In this document: piece by piece, positions 1 to 9,696 of the stretch | Numbering within the stretch: position 1 is the first letter of the stretch | Layout of the letters: each line of letters opens with the position of its first letter | Source of the DNA: an uncultured Algibacter sp. | Lineage (GTDB): Bacteria > Bacteroidota > Bacteroidia > Flavobacteriales > Flavobacteriaceae | Assembly (NCBI RefSeq): GCF_947495675.1 | Contig: NZ_CANLZX010000021.1 | Location: forward strand, 1-64,000 | DNA: 64,000 nucleotides | Reading direction: 5' to 3' | Translations under genes and position numbers: made by a program | Notes under the pieces: generated by a model | The model's input: only the letters and a program-made list of their open reading frames with translations | Told to the model about the DNA's origin: nothing | Database searches by the model: none

Positions 1-165
1 AAGTCATGTTCTTTTTTAAACTATACAAATATCTATAATTTATGTGAATAAAACCAAATTATATATACAAATATTATAACTATTCAACAATATTGATATT
101 TAAGCATATAAAAATTAAGAATTTTTAAATGTTTGCATTAAATGTTGAATTATTTAATTTCTTAT

Positions 166-981
166 TTATTGATTTCCAAGAATAATTGGCATGCCACTTT
201 CTCCAGAACCAATAACAATTACTTTGCTATTTGAAGATTCTGATAGTTTAACTGTTGCCTCAATACCTTTATCTTGAAGAATCTTATCAGTTAAAGATGC
301 ACTTAAAATCCTGTTAGCATCTGCTTTACCTTTAGCTTCAATAATTACTTTCTCAGCTTCTTTTTCTGCTGTAACTAATCTAAACTCATATTCTAAAGAT
401 TCTTGTTCCTGTTTTAATTTACGTTCTATGGCATCTTTAATTGTTGGAGGTAAAGTTACATCTCTTACCAATACTTCATTTAATTGAACATATTGCTTAT
501 CAAGTATTTTCTTAGTTTCTTCAAAAATTTCAACTTGAATAGCGTCTCGTTTAGTTGAATACAAATCGTCTGGTGTATAACGGCCAATAACACTTCTTGC
601 TGCACTACGAATTGCAGGCTGAATTACACGTTGTAAATAATTTTGACCAAGAGATTGATGTAAATTACCTAATTCATTATATACAGGTTCATACCATGCA
701 GAAGCATCAATTTGAATTTCTAATCCGTTTGAAGACAACACCTTCATTTTTTCAAAAAGCTCTTGCTGTCTTACTTCATAAACATATACCTTATTCCAAG
801 GTGCAACAATATGAAATCCTTCTCCCATTGGTGGCTCATCTACAACAACACCATCTCCAAAGGTTTTAAAAAGCACTCCTGCCTCTCCAGAATCTATAGT
901 TATTGCTGATTTTGCTAATACTACTACTAATAAAACTGCCCCAATTATGAAAGGGAATGCTACTTTAGGTAATTTTTCCAT
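166..981 (-). CDS. Prohibitin-like SPFH/band 7 membrane protein
   Basis: This 271-residue protein has one N-terminal hydrophobic segment (about residues 8-25) followed by an SPFH/band 7 domain and a charged, coiled-coil-prone region rich in Glu and Lys (about 185-225, with the KLKQEQESLEYEF stretch). That layout is typical of bacterial prohibitin homologues, which form membrane-anchored ring or scaffold assemblies and are linked to membrane-protein quality control. No catalytic residues are expected. It starts 9 bases after the end of the VWA-like gene on the same strand, so the two are probably cotranscribed. The family assignment is firm; the exact cellular role here is not shown by the sequence. 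Confidence 0.85.
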   Translation of the reverse strand: MEKLPKVAFPFIIGAVLLVVVLAKSAITIDSGEAGVLFKTFGDGVVVDEPPMGEGFHIVAPWNKVYVYEVRQQELFEKMKVLSSNGLEIQIDASAWYEPVYNELGNLHQSLGQNYLQRVIQPAIRSAARSVIGRYTPDDLYSTKRDAIQVEIFEETKKILDKQYVQLNEVLVRDVTLPPTIKDAIERKLKQEQESLEYEFRLVTAEKEAEKVIIEAKGKADANRILSASLTDKILQDKGIEATVKLSESSNSKVIVIGSGESGMPIILGNQ

Positions 982-990
982 TTTTCTTAT

Positions 991-3024
991 TTAAATTAAT
1001 CCGTTATATTTTCTTAAAAACCACTCTAAACCTAAGCTTACTGCTATTATAGCTAGAAGGTATTTCCAATCTATCAAAGGTATGATATTTTTACTGCTTT
1101 TTTGAATTGGTACAAAACGATTGTCATTCAATAATTCGTTAAATACATTTTCTGAATTAGCAACAAAAAAACTAGAACCCAAACTGTTAGTAGCTAACCG
1201 CTTTAACTTTGTTACATCTGCATTTAGAAATTGTTGTTCTACATTATATTCTAAGACCTGAAAACTACCCGATTTAGATATTTTTTCATTTTTAGTTTTA
1301 ACAGTAAAACTATACTCAGATGGTTGTAAACTACTTAAATCTACTTGATAATTATTGTTTTTTAAAATTAATGGATATGTTTTTTTCTCTTTAGAAATTT
1401 TATCAGTTACAGTAATATTAAGTGTTTCACGTGTATCAAAAACATAATTTTTATCAAAAAACTCGGCTTTTATTACAATGGTACTACTTCCATTATAAAA
1501 TGATTCGTAATCTAAATTTAACCTGCTTTTTTGTTTATTTGAAGCTAAATATTGAATTAGCTTACCTATAAAATCATCAAAACCATTAAAAGATTTATCG
1601 TTTAAATAACTTTGTGATCGCCATTGCCAGATGTTTTCTCCAAAAAGAACAGCTTCTCTACTTCCATTAGTTTCTAATGTTGCTAAAAGCGGTTGGTTTA
1701 TTGAAATACCATTAACTTTTTTGTTTAATATTGTTTGGAAAGGTGTATTAAATTTTACTTCTCCGTAATTTGAAAGTAATGGTGGAAATGACTTAAAATT
1801 GATATCATCAATAATAAACGGAGAATAACTTATATTTAATTCTGCTTGATAATTTTCGGGTTGACCGGTTATTACATGAGAATAATTTTCAGAAACTTTA
1901 TACATAAAACTCAAGTCTGTCTTAGTACCAATAACTACAAACTTATTTTTATTTAAAGTTGCTAACTCATCAAAAACAGATTCAAACTTAACATTTGGCT
2001 GATAGAGTATAACTAAATTAAAATCAAGTATTTGACCTACTGCCTCTTTAGGTTTTAATATAGTTACTGAACGTTGCTCATTACTCTCTATACTTTTCTT
2101 TAAGGCACCTAAATCAGGATGAATAAAATCACTAACAATAGCGATTTTTGTTTTTTCATTAATAACATCTACAGCAAAACTCTTCGAATTATTAATAGTG
2201 TTTTTTTCAATAGCCAAAGGTTCGAGAATTGCTTTAAAATTAGCAACACCTACTCTATTTGCTGGTAATGTAAAATTAACAACTTTTGAATTGTCATTTT
2301 TAGAAAAACTAATAGCCTTAGAAAACACTATAGTATTACCATTCTTTACAACAAACTTTGTGCTTACAGTATTATTACCATTATAAACCAAAATAGCTTC
2401 GACAGGAAATTTATTTTTTAAAAAAGCATATTTATTAACGTTGAGTTGCTGTATTTTTAAATCTGTATAAGTGATAGTATCACCTAAAATTATTGGGTAT
2501 ATTGACTGCTTGTAACCACTTGTAGAGAACTGATAATCATTACCAAAAGTTTGATTCCCATCTGAAATTAAAATAGTTGGCGAAATTGTTTGCTTATAAA
2601 TTTGCTTCAATTGGTTGAAAGCCTCAGAAATATTTGTTTGTTTATCTAAAAAAGTAATGGAATCTGAAGGTTTTAATCTTTCGCCAAACGTGTAATAATC
2701 AATATTAAACTTTTGTTGAATCTCTTTATTAGATTTTATATTGTCAACAAACCTTAATACATTTTCATCTTGCTTTAAATGCTTAATAGAACTTGAATTA
2801 TCAATTGCAACAACTAGGTTTGGTTTATCTGTTGATATTTTAATTTGATTAAAACTTGGGTTGATGATTAACAACAGAATAGCAAACACACTTAAAAATC
2901 TTAAAAAAGAAAAAAGCATGTATAATTTAGATAAGCCCTTCTTTTTATTAAAATACTGAAAAAGCGCTAAACCTAGCGCTATAATTCCAGCAAGTATTAT
3001 GTAAATAAGTGTTTCTGTTTGCAT
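991..3024 (-). CDS. VWA-like membrane protein of unknown function
   Basis: This 677-residue protein has two N-terminal membrane segments (about residues 5-25 and 33-57), a von Willebrand A-like region opening with AIDNSSS (Asp75, a MIDAS-like DxSxS pattern), a long periplasmic part, and a C-terminal membrane helix near residues 655-672. Similar large anchored proteins are common in Bacteroidetes, sometimes near BatA/BatB-type genes, but their function is not established. The gene lies directly upstream of the prohibitin-like gene in the same direction. The VWA call rests on the motif and on predicted topology only. Confidence 0.7.
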   Translation of the reverse strand: MQTETLIYIILAGIIALGLALFQYFNKKKGLSKLYMLFSFLRFLSVFAILLLIINPSFNQIKISTDKPNLVVAIDNSSSIKHLKQDENVLRFVDNIKSNKEIQQKFNIDYYTFGERLKPSDSITFLDKQTNISEAFNQLKQIYKQTISPTILISDGNQTFGNDYQFSTSGYKQSIYPIILGDTITYTDLKIQQLNVNKYAFLKNKFPVEAILVYNGNNTVSTKFVVKNGNTIVFSKAISFSKNDNSKVVNFTLPANRVGVANFKAILEPLAIEKNTINNSKSFAVDVINEKTKIAIVSDFIHPDLGALKKSIESNEQRSVTILKPKEAVGQILDFNLVILYQPNVKFESVFDELATLNKNKFVVIGTKTDLSFMYKVSENYSHVITGQPENYQAELNISYSPFIIDDINFKSFPPLLSNYGEVKFNTPFQTILNKKVNGISINQPLLATLETNGSREAVLFGENIWQWRSQSYLNDKSFNGFDDFIGKLIQYLASNKQKSRLNLDYESFYNGSSTIVIKAEFFDKNYVFDTRETLNITVTDKISKEKKTYPLILKNNNYQVDLSSLQPSEYSFTVKTKNEKISKSGSFQVLEYNVEQQFLNADVTKLKRLATNSLGSSFFVANSENVFNELLNDNRFVPIQKSSKNIIPLIDWKYLLAIIAVSLGLEWFLRKYNGLI

Positions 3025-3067
3025 TAAAAGACCTTTAGTCTATGCTATAGGTTATTGTTAATAATTA

Positions 3068-3814
3068 TTAAGTAAGCATTCCACCATCAACATTTATCGT
3101 TTGTCCAGTAATATAAGCACTCATATCGCTTGCTAAAAACACACAAACATTAGCTATATCTTCTGGTGTACCTCCTCTTTTTAAAGGAATTCCTGCGCGC
3201 CATCCTTTTACAACTTCTTCATCTAATTTAGCTGTCATTTCGGTTTCTATAAAACCAGGAGCTACTACATTGCTTCTAATATTTCTTGAACCTAACTCTA
3301 AAGCTACAGATTTAGAGAAACCAATAATTCCAGCTTTTGATGCTGCATAATTAGTTTGTCCTGCATTTCCTTTTACACCAACAACCGAACTCATATTTAT
3401 TATTGATCCTTTTCGTTGTTTAAGCATGGTTCTTTGAACTGCTTTGGTCATATTGAAAACCGATTTTAAATTCACTTCAATAACAGTATCAAAATCTTCT
3501 TCAGAAATACGCATTAATAAATTATCTTTTGTAATTCCGGCATTATTTACTAAAATATCAATACTACCAAATTCGGCAACTACATCTTCTGCTAATTTTT
3601 GAGCTTCTTCAAAACTTGCTGCATTACTTTTATATCCTTTTGCTTTAATTCCTAAAGCATTAAGTTCTGCTTCTAATGCATTTGCTGCATCTACTGATGA
3701 GCTATATGTAAAAGCTACGTTTGCACCTTGTAGTGCAAAAACTTGAGCAATTCCTTTTCCAATTCCACGACTAGCTCCTGTAACAATAGCCGTTTTTCCT
3801 TCCAATAATTTCAT
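3068..3814 (-). CDS. fabG: 3-oxoacyl-[acyl-carrier-protein] reductase FabG
   Basis: FabG reduces beta-ketoacyl-ACP with NADPH in the fatty-acid elongation cycle in the cytoplasm. The 248-residue length is standard. Visible SDR signatures are the TGASRGIGKG nucleotide-binding motif (residues 12-21), the NNAG motif (90-93), and the Ser143-Tyr156-Lys160 catalytic set in the MSS and NYAASK motifs. The C-terminal TGQTINVDGGMLT is characteristic of FabG. It has its own well-spaced promoter (TTTG-17 bp-TATATTTG on the minus strand, 3852-3880) and lies downstream of the sucD terminator, so it probably begins a separate transcript. Confidence 0.95.
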   Translation of the reverse strand: MKLLEGKTAIVTGASRGIGKGIAQVFALQGANVAFTYSSSVDAANALEAELNALGIKAKGYKSNAASFEEAQKLAEDVVAEFGSIDILVNNAGITKDNLLMRISEEDFDTVIEVNLKSVFNMTKAVQRTMLKQRKGSIINMSSVVGVKGNAGQTNYAASKAGIIGFSKSVALELGSRNIRSNVVAPGFIETEMTAKLDEEVVKGWRAGIPLKRGGTPEDIANVCVFLASDMSAYITGQTINVDGGMLT

Positions 3815-3851
3815 ATATCTATTGTGGTTAGTTAATTAATCTTGTTTCATT

Positions 3852-3880
3852 CAAATATAATAAATCATAATGTCTTCAAA
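3852..3880 (-). promoter_or_regulatory. Bacteroidetes-type promoter of fabG
   Basis: On the minus strand, TTTG (3880-3877) is followed after 17 bp by TATATTTG (3859-3852), matching the Bacteroidetes -33 TTTG and -7 TAnnTTTG elements with accepted spacing. The fabG start codon lies about 37 bases downstream of the -7 box. This is the best-formed promoter noticed in the window. Confidence 0.6.
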
Positions 3881-3881
3881 T

Positions 3882-3914
3882 AAAAAAACCTTACAAGATT
3901 TGTAAGGTTTTTTT
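3882..3914 (-). terminator. Intrinsic terminator after sucD
   Basis: A perfect 15-bp inverted repeat (3882-3896 with 3900-3914) with a 3-base loop ends in a run of seven T in either direction. It lies 19 bases past the sucD stop codon on the minus strand. It is symmetric, so it could also block transcription from the other side, but no plus-strand gene enters it. Confidence 0.8.
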
Positions 3915-3932
3915 ATTAATTTATTATGTCTT

Positions 3933-4805
3933 TTAACCTAAAACTTCGGCTATCTTTTTTCCTATTTCAGCAGGAGAATCTACAACATGTATACCACATG
4001 CTCTCATAATTTTCTTTTTAGCTTGAGCAGTATCATCGCTACCACCAACTATAGCACCAGCATGTCCCATTGTACGTCCTGCAGGAGCAGTTTCGCCAGC
4101 AATAAATCCAACAACTGGTTTTTTACTTCCACTAGCTTTATACCAATTTGCAGCATCAGCCTCTAACTGTCCTCCAATTTCACCTATCATTACAACAGCT
4201 TCAGTTTCTGGATCGTTAATTAATAACTCAACGGCTTCTTTTGTAGTTGTTCCAATAATAGGATCTCCCCCTATTCCAATAGCAGTAGTAATTCCTAAAC
4301 CTTGCTTTACAACTTGGTCTGCAGCTTCATAAGTTAAAGTTCCTGATTTAGAAACTATACCTACTTTACCTTTCTTAAAAACAAAACCTGGCATAATACC
4401 AACTTTAGCTTCACCTGGAGTAATAACACCTGGGCAATTAGGACCTATTAATCTACAATCTTTATTTTTAATATAACTTGATGCTGTAATCATATCAGCA
4501 ACCGGAATACCCTCAGTAATTGTTATAATTACTTTAATACCAGCATCTGCAGCTTCCATGATAGCATCTGCAGCAAATGCAGGTGGCACAAAAATTATGG
4601 TAGTATCTGCTCCAACTTGCTCTACAGCATCTTTAACTGTATTAAAAACAGGTCTATCTAAATGTGTTTGACCACCTTTACCTGGAGTTACACCTCCAAC
4701 TACGTTTGTACCGTATTCGATCATCTGACTTGCATGAAATGTACCTTCACTACCAGTAAATCCCTGTACTATAATTTTTGAATCTTTGTTAACTAAAACA
4801 CTCAT
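3933..4805 (-). CDS. sucD: Succinate-CoA ligase (ADP-forming) alpha subunit
   Basis: SucD and SucB form succinyl-CoA synthetase of the citric acid cycle, coupling succinyl-CoA cleavage to nucleotide phosphorylation. The 290-residue length is normal. The CoA-binding Rossmann region has the [11 protein letters not shown] motif (residues 14-24), and the phosphohistidine is His248 in the [10 protein letters not shown] motif. The partner sucB is not in this window. A TACATTTG -7 element at 4831-4838 suggests its own promoter, and the strong hairpin just downstream ends the transcript. Confidence 0.96.
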   Translation of the reverse strand: MSVLVNKDSKIIVQGFTGSEGTFHASQMIEYGTNVVGGVTPGKGGQTHLDRPVFNTVKDAVEQVGADTTIIFVPPAFAADAIMEAADAGIKVIITITEGIPVADMITASSYIKNKDCRLIGPNCPGVITPGEAKVGIMPGFVFKKGKVGIVSKSGTLTYEAADQVVKQGLGITTAIGIGGDPIIGTTTKEAVELLINDPETEAVVMIGEIGGQLEADAANWYKASGSKKPVVGFIAGETAPAGRTMGHAGAIVGGSDDTAQAKKKIMRACGIHVVDSPAEIGKKIAEVLG

Positions 4806-4830
4806 ATTTTCTTATTTGGATATTGTTTTA

Positions 4831-4838
4831 CAAATGTA
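4831..4838 (-). promoter_or_regulatory. Candidate -7 element of sucD
   Basis: TACATTTG on the minus strand fits the TAnnTTTG consensus and lies 25 bases upstream of the sucD start codon. No convincing -33 TTTG was found at the usual distance, so only the -7 half is supported. Confidence 0.4.
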
Positions 4839-4871
4839 ATTTTTTGAAATCACTTATTATATTAATTTCCT

Positions 4872-5804
4872 TTAATTTTTTAAACGCTTTAAAATATTAG
4901 GGATTTGTTTGATTGATGCCATTTCTTTTAACTGATTACGAACTTCTTGTGCTGGTGTACCCCAATAAGTTTTACCACTTACTATTGATTTTGTAACTCC
5001 AGACTGCCCTTGAACAACAGCTTTTTTACCTATTGTTATTCCACTAGTGGTTCCTACTTGTCCCCAAATGGTTACCTCGTCTTCAATAACAACACAACCA
5101 GCTACCCCTACTTGAGAAGCAATTAAACATTTTTTTCCAATGGCTGTATCATGACCAACTTGAATAAGATTATCTAGTTTTGTACCTTCTCCTATTATTG
5201 TATCTCCTGAAACACCTCTGTCAATAGTACAGTTAGCACCAATATCTACATGGTCTTTAATTACCACACGCCCACTAGATTTTAATCTATCATAGCCTTC
5301 TGGCCTGTTTTTATAATAAAATGCATTAGCACCTAAAACAGTTCCTGCATGGATAGTAACACTATTTCCAATTACAGCATCATCATAAATACTTACATTA
5401 GAATGTATTACACAATTATCTCCTATTACCACATTATGGCCAATAAAACAATTTGGTTGAATAATGGTGTTATTTCCAATTTGAGCTGAATCAGATATTG
5501 AAATATTTGAAACTTTAAAGGGTTTAAAATAATCGGTAAGTTTATTAAAATCTCTAAAAGGATCATCACTAACTAATAAAGCTTTGTCTTTTGGACACTC
5601 TACCTCTTTATTGATTAATACTATTGTAGCAGCAGATTCTAAAGCTTTTGAATAATATTTTGGATGATCAACAAAAACGATATCACCTGGCTCTACTACA
5701 TGAATTTCGTTCATGCCTAATACCTGAAAATTATCATCACCAATATATTTGCAATCAATTAAGTTTGCAATTTGTTTTAAAGTATGTGGTTTTGGAAACT
5801 TCAT
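4872..5804 (-). CDS. LpxD-like hexapeptide-repeat acyltransferase (LpxD paralogue)
   Basis: The 310-residue protein has an N-terminal domain of about 95 residues like the UDP-binding domain of LpxD, then a left-handed beta-helix of hexapeptide repeats (about 100-280) and a short helical tail. The GHDTAIGKKCLIASQVG stretch matches the region of LpxD that carries the catalytic histidine. It is shorter than the canonical LpxD encoded at 8618-9640 and is clearly a diverged paralogue. It follows efp by 57 bases in the lpx block, so a link to lipid A or another 3-hydroxyacyl modification is likely; whether it acts on the same substrate cannot be read from the sequence. Confidence 0.8.
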   Translation of the reverse strand: MKFPKPHTLKQIANLIDCKYIGDDNFQVLGMNEIHVVEPGDIVFVDHPKYYSKALESAATIVLINKEVECPKDKALLVSDDPFRDFNKLTDYFKPFKVSNISISDSAQIGNNTIIQPNCFIGHNVVIGDNCVIHSNVSIYDDAVIGNSVTIHAGTVLGANAFYYKNRPEGYDRLKSSGRVVIKDHVDIGANCTIDRGVSGDTIIGEGTKLDNLIQVGHDTAIGKKCLIASQVGVAGCVVIEDEVTIWGQVGTTSGITIGKKAVVQGQSGVTKSIVSGKTYWGTPAQEVRNQLKEMASIKQIPNILKRLKN

Positions 5805-5861
5805 AAATCAGTATTCAGTTTTGAAGCAAAACTGCTTATTTTTAATTAAACTGTAAACAAC

Positions 5862-6428
5862 TTATTCTTTTACACGCTCTTTATAAGTGCCTTTTGCAGT
5901 TTCAATTTTAATTTTATCGCCTTCATTTATAAATAATGGCACATTTACCTCAGCTCCTGTTTCTACTGTTGCTGGTTTAGTTGCATTAGTAGCTGTATTT
6001 CCTTTTACTCCAGGTTCTGTATGTGTTACTTCTAAAATAACACTTGCAGGTAAATCTACTGATAAGGGCATATTGTCTTCTGTGTTTATAAGTACAGTAA
6101 CTACCTCACCTTCTTTCATTAATCCTGGATTATCTAAAGCCGCTTCTAATAAACGAATTTGAGTATAATCTGCTTCATTCATAAAATGATAAAATTCACC
6201 ATCATTGTACAAATACTGAAATTTATGAGTTTCAACACGAACATCTTCTAGTTTATGTCCAGCAGAAAATGTATTATCTAATACTTTTCCACTTGTTACG
6301 CTCTTCATTTTTGTTCTAACAAAAGCAGGCCCTTTACCTGGTTTTACATGTAAAAATTCAATTATTTTGTATATATCGTTGTTGTAACGAATACATAATC
6401 CGTTTCTAATGTCACTTGTAGTTGCCAT
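5862..6428 (-). CDS. efp: Elongation factor P
   Basis: EF-P relieves ribosome stalling at polyproline stretches. The 188-residue length fits the family, with the KOW-like N-terminal domain and two OB-fold domains. The modification-site loop reads HVKPGKGPAFVR, with Lys32 at the tip where E. coli has the modified lysine. The C-terminal NEGDKIKIETAKGTYKERV motif is conserved. It sits 4 bases downstream of lpxA on the same strand and is probably part of the lpx transcript, an arrangement common in Flavobacteria. Confidence 0.97.
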   Translation of the reverse strand: MATTSDIRNGLCIRYNNDIYKIIEFLHVKPGKGPAFVRTKMKSVTSGKVLDNTFSAGHKLEDVRVETHKFQYLYNDGEFYHFMNEADYTQIRLLEAALDNPGLMKEGEVVTVLINTEDNMPLSVDLPASVILEVTHTEPGVKGNTATNATKPATVETGAEVNVPLFINEGDKIKIETAKGTYKERVKE

Positions 6429-6432
6429 ATAA

Positions 6433-7218
6433 TTAATTTGATTTGAAATATCCTTTCATGATACCTCGATGTGAATTTTTTATAAACTGCAAAATTTCAT
6501 CACGCTCTGGAGTTGCTTCCATTTCGGCTTCAATAATTTCTGCAGCTTGTGTATTATTATAATTTTTTTGATATAATATTCTATATATATCTTGAATTTC
6601 TCTTATTTTTTCAGTTGAAAAACCACGTCTTCTTAATCCAACCGAGTTTATTCCAACATATGATAATGGCTCACGAGCAGCTTTAACAAATGGTGGCACA
6701 TCTTTTCTTACTAAAGATCCCCCAGTTACAAAAGCATGATTACCAATTGAAACAAATTGATGAACAGCAGTCATACCAGCCAAAACAACATAATCGCCTA
6801 CATTTATATGACCAGCTAATGTACTATTATTAGAAAAAATACAATTTTTACCTACTACGCAATCATGTGCTATGTGACAATAAGCCATTATTAAGCAATT
6901 ATCACCTACTACTGTTTTCATTCTATCTGTAGTACCTCTATTAATGGTAACACACTCTCTTATGGTAACATTATCACCAATCTCAACAGTTGTGTCTTCA
7001 TCATTATATTTTAAATCTTGAGGAACGGCAGAAATCACAGAACCTGGAAAAATATTGCAATTCTTGCCTATTCGGGCACCTTCCATTATGGTAACGTTAC
7101 TACCAATCCAGGTACCTTCACCAATTATTACATTGTTATGAATAGTTGTAAACGGTTCAATAACTACATTTTTTGCGATTTTTGCACCAGGATGTACGTA
7201 AGCTAAGGGTTGGTTCAT
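6433..7218 (-). CDS. lpxA: UDP-N-acetylglucosamine O-acyltransferase LpxA
   Basis: LpxA transfers a 3-hydroxyacyl chain from ACP to the 3-OH of UDP-GlcNAc, the first step of lipid A synthesis. The 261-residue protein begins with the YVHPGAKIAKNVVIEPF hexapeptide start and continues as a left-handed beta-helix to about residue 190. The catalytic histidine is in AHDCVVGK, the motif equivalent to His125 of E. coli. The helical C-terminal domain has the conserved GLRRRGFS segment. It lies 2 bases after lpxC/fabZ and 4 bases before efp, so it is within one operon. Confidence 0.96.
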   Translation of the reverse strand: MNQPLAYVHPGAKIAKNVVIEPFTTIHNNVIIGEGTWIGSNVTIMEGARIGKNCNIFPGSVISAVPQDLKYNDEDTTVEIGDNVTIRECVTINRGTTDRMKTVVGDNCLIMAYCHIAHDCVVGKNCIFSNNSTLAGHINVGDYVVLAGMTAVHQFVSIGNHAFVTGGSLVRKDVPPFVKAAREPLSYVGINSVGLRRRGFSTEKIREIQDIYRILYQKNYNNTQAAEIIEAEMEATPERDEILQFIKNSHRGIMKGYFKSN

Positions 7219-7220
7219 AA

Positions 7221-8627
7221 TTATTTTACTTTAGATATTTGAGCCATTAATTCAGCTTCTGCACATAATTTACCATTCGCATAAGCATACCCTTGCATGT
7301 GGCAAATACCACGACGTATTGGGGTAATTAAAGAACAACTAAATATTAGGGTGTCCCCTGGACTTACTTTTTGTTTGAACTTAACTTTGTCCATTTTCAT
7401 GAAAAAAGTTAAATAGTTTTCAGGATCAGGAACGGTATTTAAAACTAAAATACCACCTGTTTGAGCCATGGCTTCAACTATTAATACTCCAGGCATAACT
7501 GGTGCTCCTGGAAAGTGACCTTTAAAAAACTCTTCATTCATAGTCACATTTTTTGTGGCTATAACATGATTTTCAGATAATTCAAATACTTTATCAATTA
7601 ATAAAAATGGTTGTCTGTGTGGCAACATATCCATAATTTGAACAACATCCATTAATGGCGGTTGATTCAAATCAATATTTGGAACATTGTTACGACGTTC
7701 ATTTTTAATTATTTTAGATAATTTTTTTGCGAATTGTGTATTTACATAATGGCCTGGTTTATTTGCAATAACCTTACCTCTTATTCTTGTTCTAACAAGT
7801 GCTAAATCACCTAAAACATCTAACAATTTGTGTCTTGCAGCTTCATTAGGATGATGCAATGTTAAATTATCTAGAATACCATTTGGCTTAACAGCTATAG
7901 ATTCTTTTTTGAAAGCGACTTTCAATTTCTCCATAGTTTCTGGAGATAATGCTTTATCTACATATACTATAGCATTATTTAAATCACCGCCTTTAATTAA
8001 ACCATTTTCTAATAACATTTCAATTTCGTGTAAGAAACTAAATGTACGAGAATCTGAGATATCCTTTTTAAAATCTGAAATTTGATTTAATGTTGCATTT
8101 TGAGTACCTAAAACTTTAGTACCAAAATCAACCATAGTTGTTATTTGATACTCTTTAGAAGGCATGACAAGGATTTCACTTCCTGATTCTTCATCTACAT
8201 AAGATACTATATCTGTAATAACAAATTCTTCTCTAAAAGCATCAAGTTCTACAACTCCTGCTTTTTCAATAGCTTCAACAAAAAACTTAGAAGACCCATC
8301 CATTATTGGAGGTTCAGAAGCATTAAGTTCAATTATAGCATTATCAATATCTAAACCAACTAATGCTGCTAAAACATGTTCTGAAGTTTGAATTGTTACT
8401 CCGTTTTTTTCTAAGCAAGTACCACGTTGTGTGTTTGTAACATAATTAGCATCTGCTTCAATAACGGGTTCTCCTTCTAAATCGACTCTTTTAAAAGAAA
8501 AACCTGAATTAGCAGTTCCAGGTCTAAATGTTAAGGTTACATTTTTTCCTGTGTGTAAACCTACTCCTGTTAAAGAAATTGCTTCTTTTATAGTTTTTTG
8601 CTTTATTTCAGTATTAACTATTCCCAT
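7221..8627 (-). CDS. lpxC/fabZ: Bifunctional LpxC deacetylase / FabZ dehydratase
   Basis: The 468-residue fusion joins the zinc-dependent UDP-3-O-acyl-GlcNAc deacetylase LpxC (about residues 8-305) to 3-hydroxyacyl-ACP dehydratase FabZ (about 320-468). LpxC zinc and catalytic residues are visible as His84 (SEHVLA), His266 and Asp270 (ARHKLLD), and His293 (PGHYVNT). FabZ has its catalytic His371 in [11 protein letters not shown] and Glu385 in the following helix. This fusion is characteristic of Bacteroidetes and couples lipid A commitment with fatty-acid elongation. The start overlaps the end of lpxD by 10 bases, indicating translational coupling. Confidence 0.97.
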   Translation of the reverse strand: MGIVNTEIKQKTIKEAISLTGVGLHTGKNVTLTFRPGTANSGFSFKRVDLEGEPVIEADANYVTNTQRGTCLEKNGVTIQTSEHVLAALVGLDIDNAIIELNASEPPIMDGSSKFFVEAIEKAGVVELDAFREEFVITDIVSYVDEESGSEILVMPSKEYQITTMVDFGTKVLGTQNATLNQISDFKKDISDSRTFSFLHEIEMLLENGLIKGGDLNNAIVYVDKALSPETMEKLKVAFKKESIAVKPNGILDNLTLHHPNEAARHKLLDVLGDLALVRTRIRGKVIANKPGHYVNTQFAKKLSKIIKNERRNNVPNIDLNQPPLMDVVQIMDMLPHRQPFLLIDKVFELSENHVIATKNVTMNEEFFKGHFPGAPVMPGVLIVEAMAQTGGILVLNTVPDPENYLTFFMKMDKVKFKQKVSPGDTLIFSCSLITPIRRGICHMQGYAYANGKLCAEAELMAQISKVK

Positions 8628-9640
8628 TTATTCTTCTCTAATTCATTAATATTTTTAACAATACCCGGTAAATTTTTAAAATGAACATAAGACTTGTTGT
8701 AGTCACTTAATTTAATAGCTGGTGATCCCTGAAGTATTTCATTATCCTTTACATGTCGTGCAATTCCAGATTGTGCTTGTATTTTAACATTATCACCAAT
8801 GGTTATATGTCCTGCTATACCTACTTGACCTCCAATCTGACAATTTTTACCAATTTTTGAAGAACCAGCTATACCAGTTTGAGCAGCTATTACAGTATTA
8901 CTACCTATCTCAACATTATGTGCTATTTGTATTTGATTATCTAGTTTTACGCCTGTTCTAATTATTGTTGACCCTAATGTAGCCCTATCGATAGTTGTTG
9001 CTGCACCTACATCAACAAAATCTTCAATAATTACATTACCTGTTTGTGGAATTTTACTATAAGTTCCATCTTCATTAGGTGCGAAGCCAAAACCATCTGC
9101 CCCTATTATAGCGCCTGCATTTATTACACAATTTTTACCTATTATGGTTTCTGAATAAATTTTTGCCCCAGAAAATACAATGGTATTATTATCTATTACT
9201 ACATTATCTCCAATATATGCATTTGGGAATACTTTTACATTTTCCCCCATAACTACATTTTCACCAATATAACTAAATGCTCCTATATAAACATTATCAC
9301 CATATTTAGATGATTCTGAAATAAAAGATGGTTGCTCAACTCCTGTTTTATTAAGCTTTACTGAATTATAATATTCAAGTATTTTTGAAAATGCTAAATA
9401 AGCATCATCAACTTTTATCAAAGTAGTATTAATGCTGTTTTCTGGCACAAAAGTTTTATTTACAATTGTTACCGAAGCTTTTGTAGTATATATATGTGGT
9501 GTATACTTAGGATTTGATAAAAAAGTTAAAGCGCCCTCAAAGCCTTCTTCAATTTTAGCTAATTTAGATACTTCTATATCAGGATTACCTACTACATCGC
9601 CTTCTAGTATTCCTGCTATTTGTTGCGCTGTAAATTTCAC
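8618..9640 (-). CDS. lpxD: UDP-3-O-acylglucosamine N-acyltransferase LpxD
   Basis: LpxD adds the N-linked 3-hydroxyacyl chain in the third step of lipid A synthesis. The 340-residue protein has the N-terminal uridine-binding domain (about 1-100, beginning [16 protein letters not shown]), a long hexapeptide beta-helix (about 105-310), and a C-terminal helix. The catalytic histidine lies in the [18 protein letters not shown] motif. It is the first gene of the lpxD-lpxC/fabZ-lpxA-efp block, and a TATTTTTG -7 box sits 38 bases upstream. A shorter paralogue is encoded at 4872-5804. Confidence 0.96.
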   Translation of the reverse strand: MKFTAQQIAGILEGDVVGNPDIEVSKLAKIEEGFEGALTFLSNPKYTPHIYTTKASVTIVNKTFVPENSINTTLIKVDDAYLAFSKILEYYNSVKLNKTGVEQPSFISESSKYGDNVYIGAFSYIGENVVMGENVKVFPNAYIGDNVVIDNNTIVFSGAKIYSETIIGKNCVINAGAIIGADGFGFAPNEDGTYSKIPQTGNVIIEDFVDVGAATTIDRATLGSTIIRTGVKLDNQIQIAHNVEIGSNTVIAAQTGIAGSSKIGKNCQIGGQVGIAGHITIGDNVKIQAQSGIARHVKDNEILQGSPAIKLSDYNKSYVHFKNLPGIVKNINELEKNKWE

Positions 9641-9677
9641 ACTTTGTAGTTTGATGTTGTTTTTTGTTTGATTGACG

Positions 9678-9685
9678 CAAAAATA
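9678..9685 (-). promoter_or_regulatory. Candidate -7 element of the lpx operon
   Basis: TATTTTTG on the minus strand matches TAnnTTTG and lies 37 bases upstream of the lpxD start codon. A clear -33 element was not seen. Confidence 0.35.
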
Positions 9686-9696
9686 GGAAAAATGTA

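Noticed and set aside
1-165. AT-rich window start as a gene or RNA
   Set aside because: No frame or structure of note; it is the 3' flank of the prohibitin-like gene and no clear terminator hairpin was seen.
597-869. Plus-strand 90-codon frame inside the prohibitin-like gene
   Set aside because: It is the antisense shadow of a well-conserved coding region, with a His/Gln-rich composition typical of such shadows.
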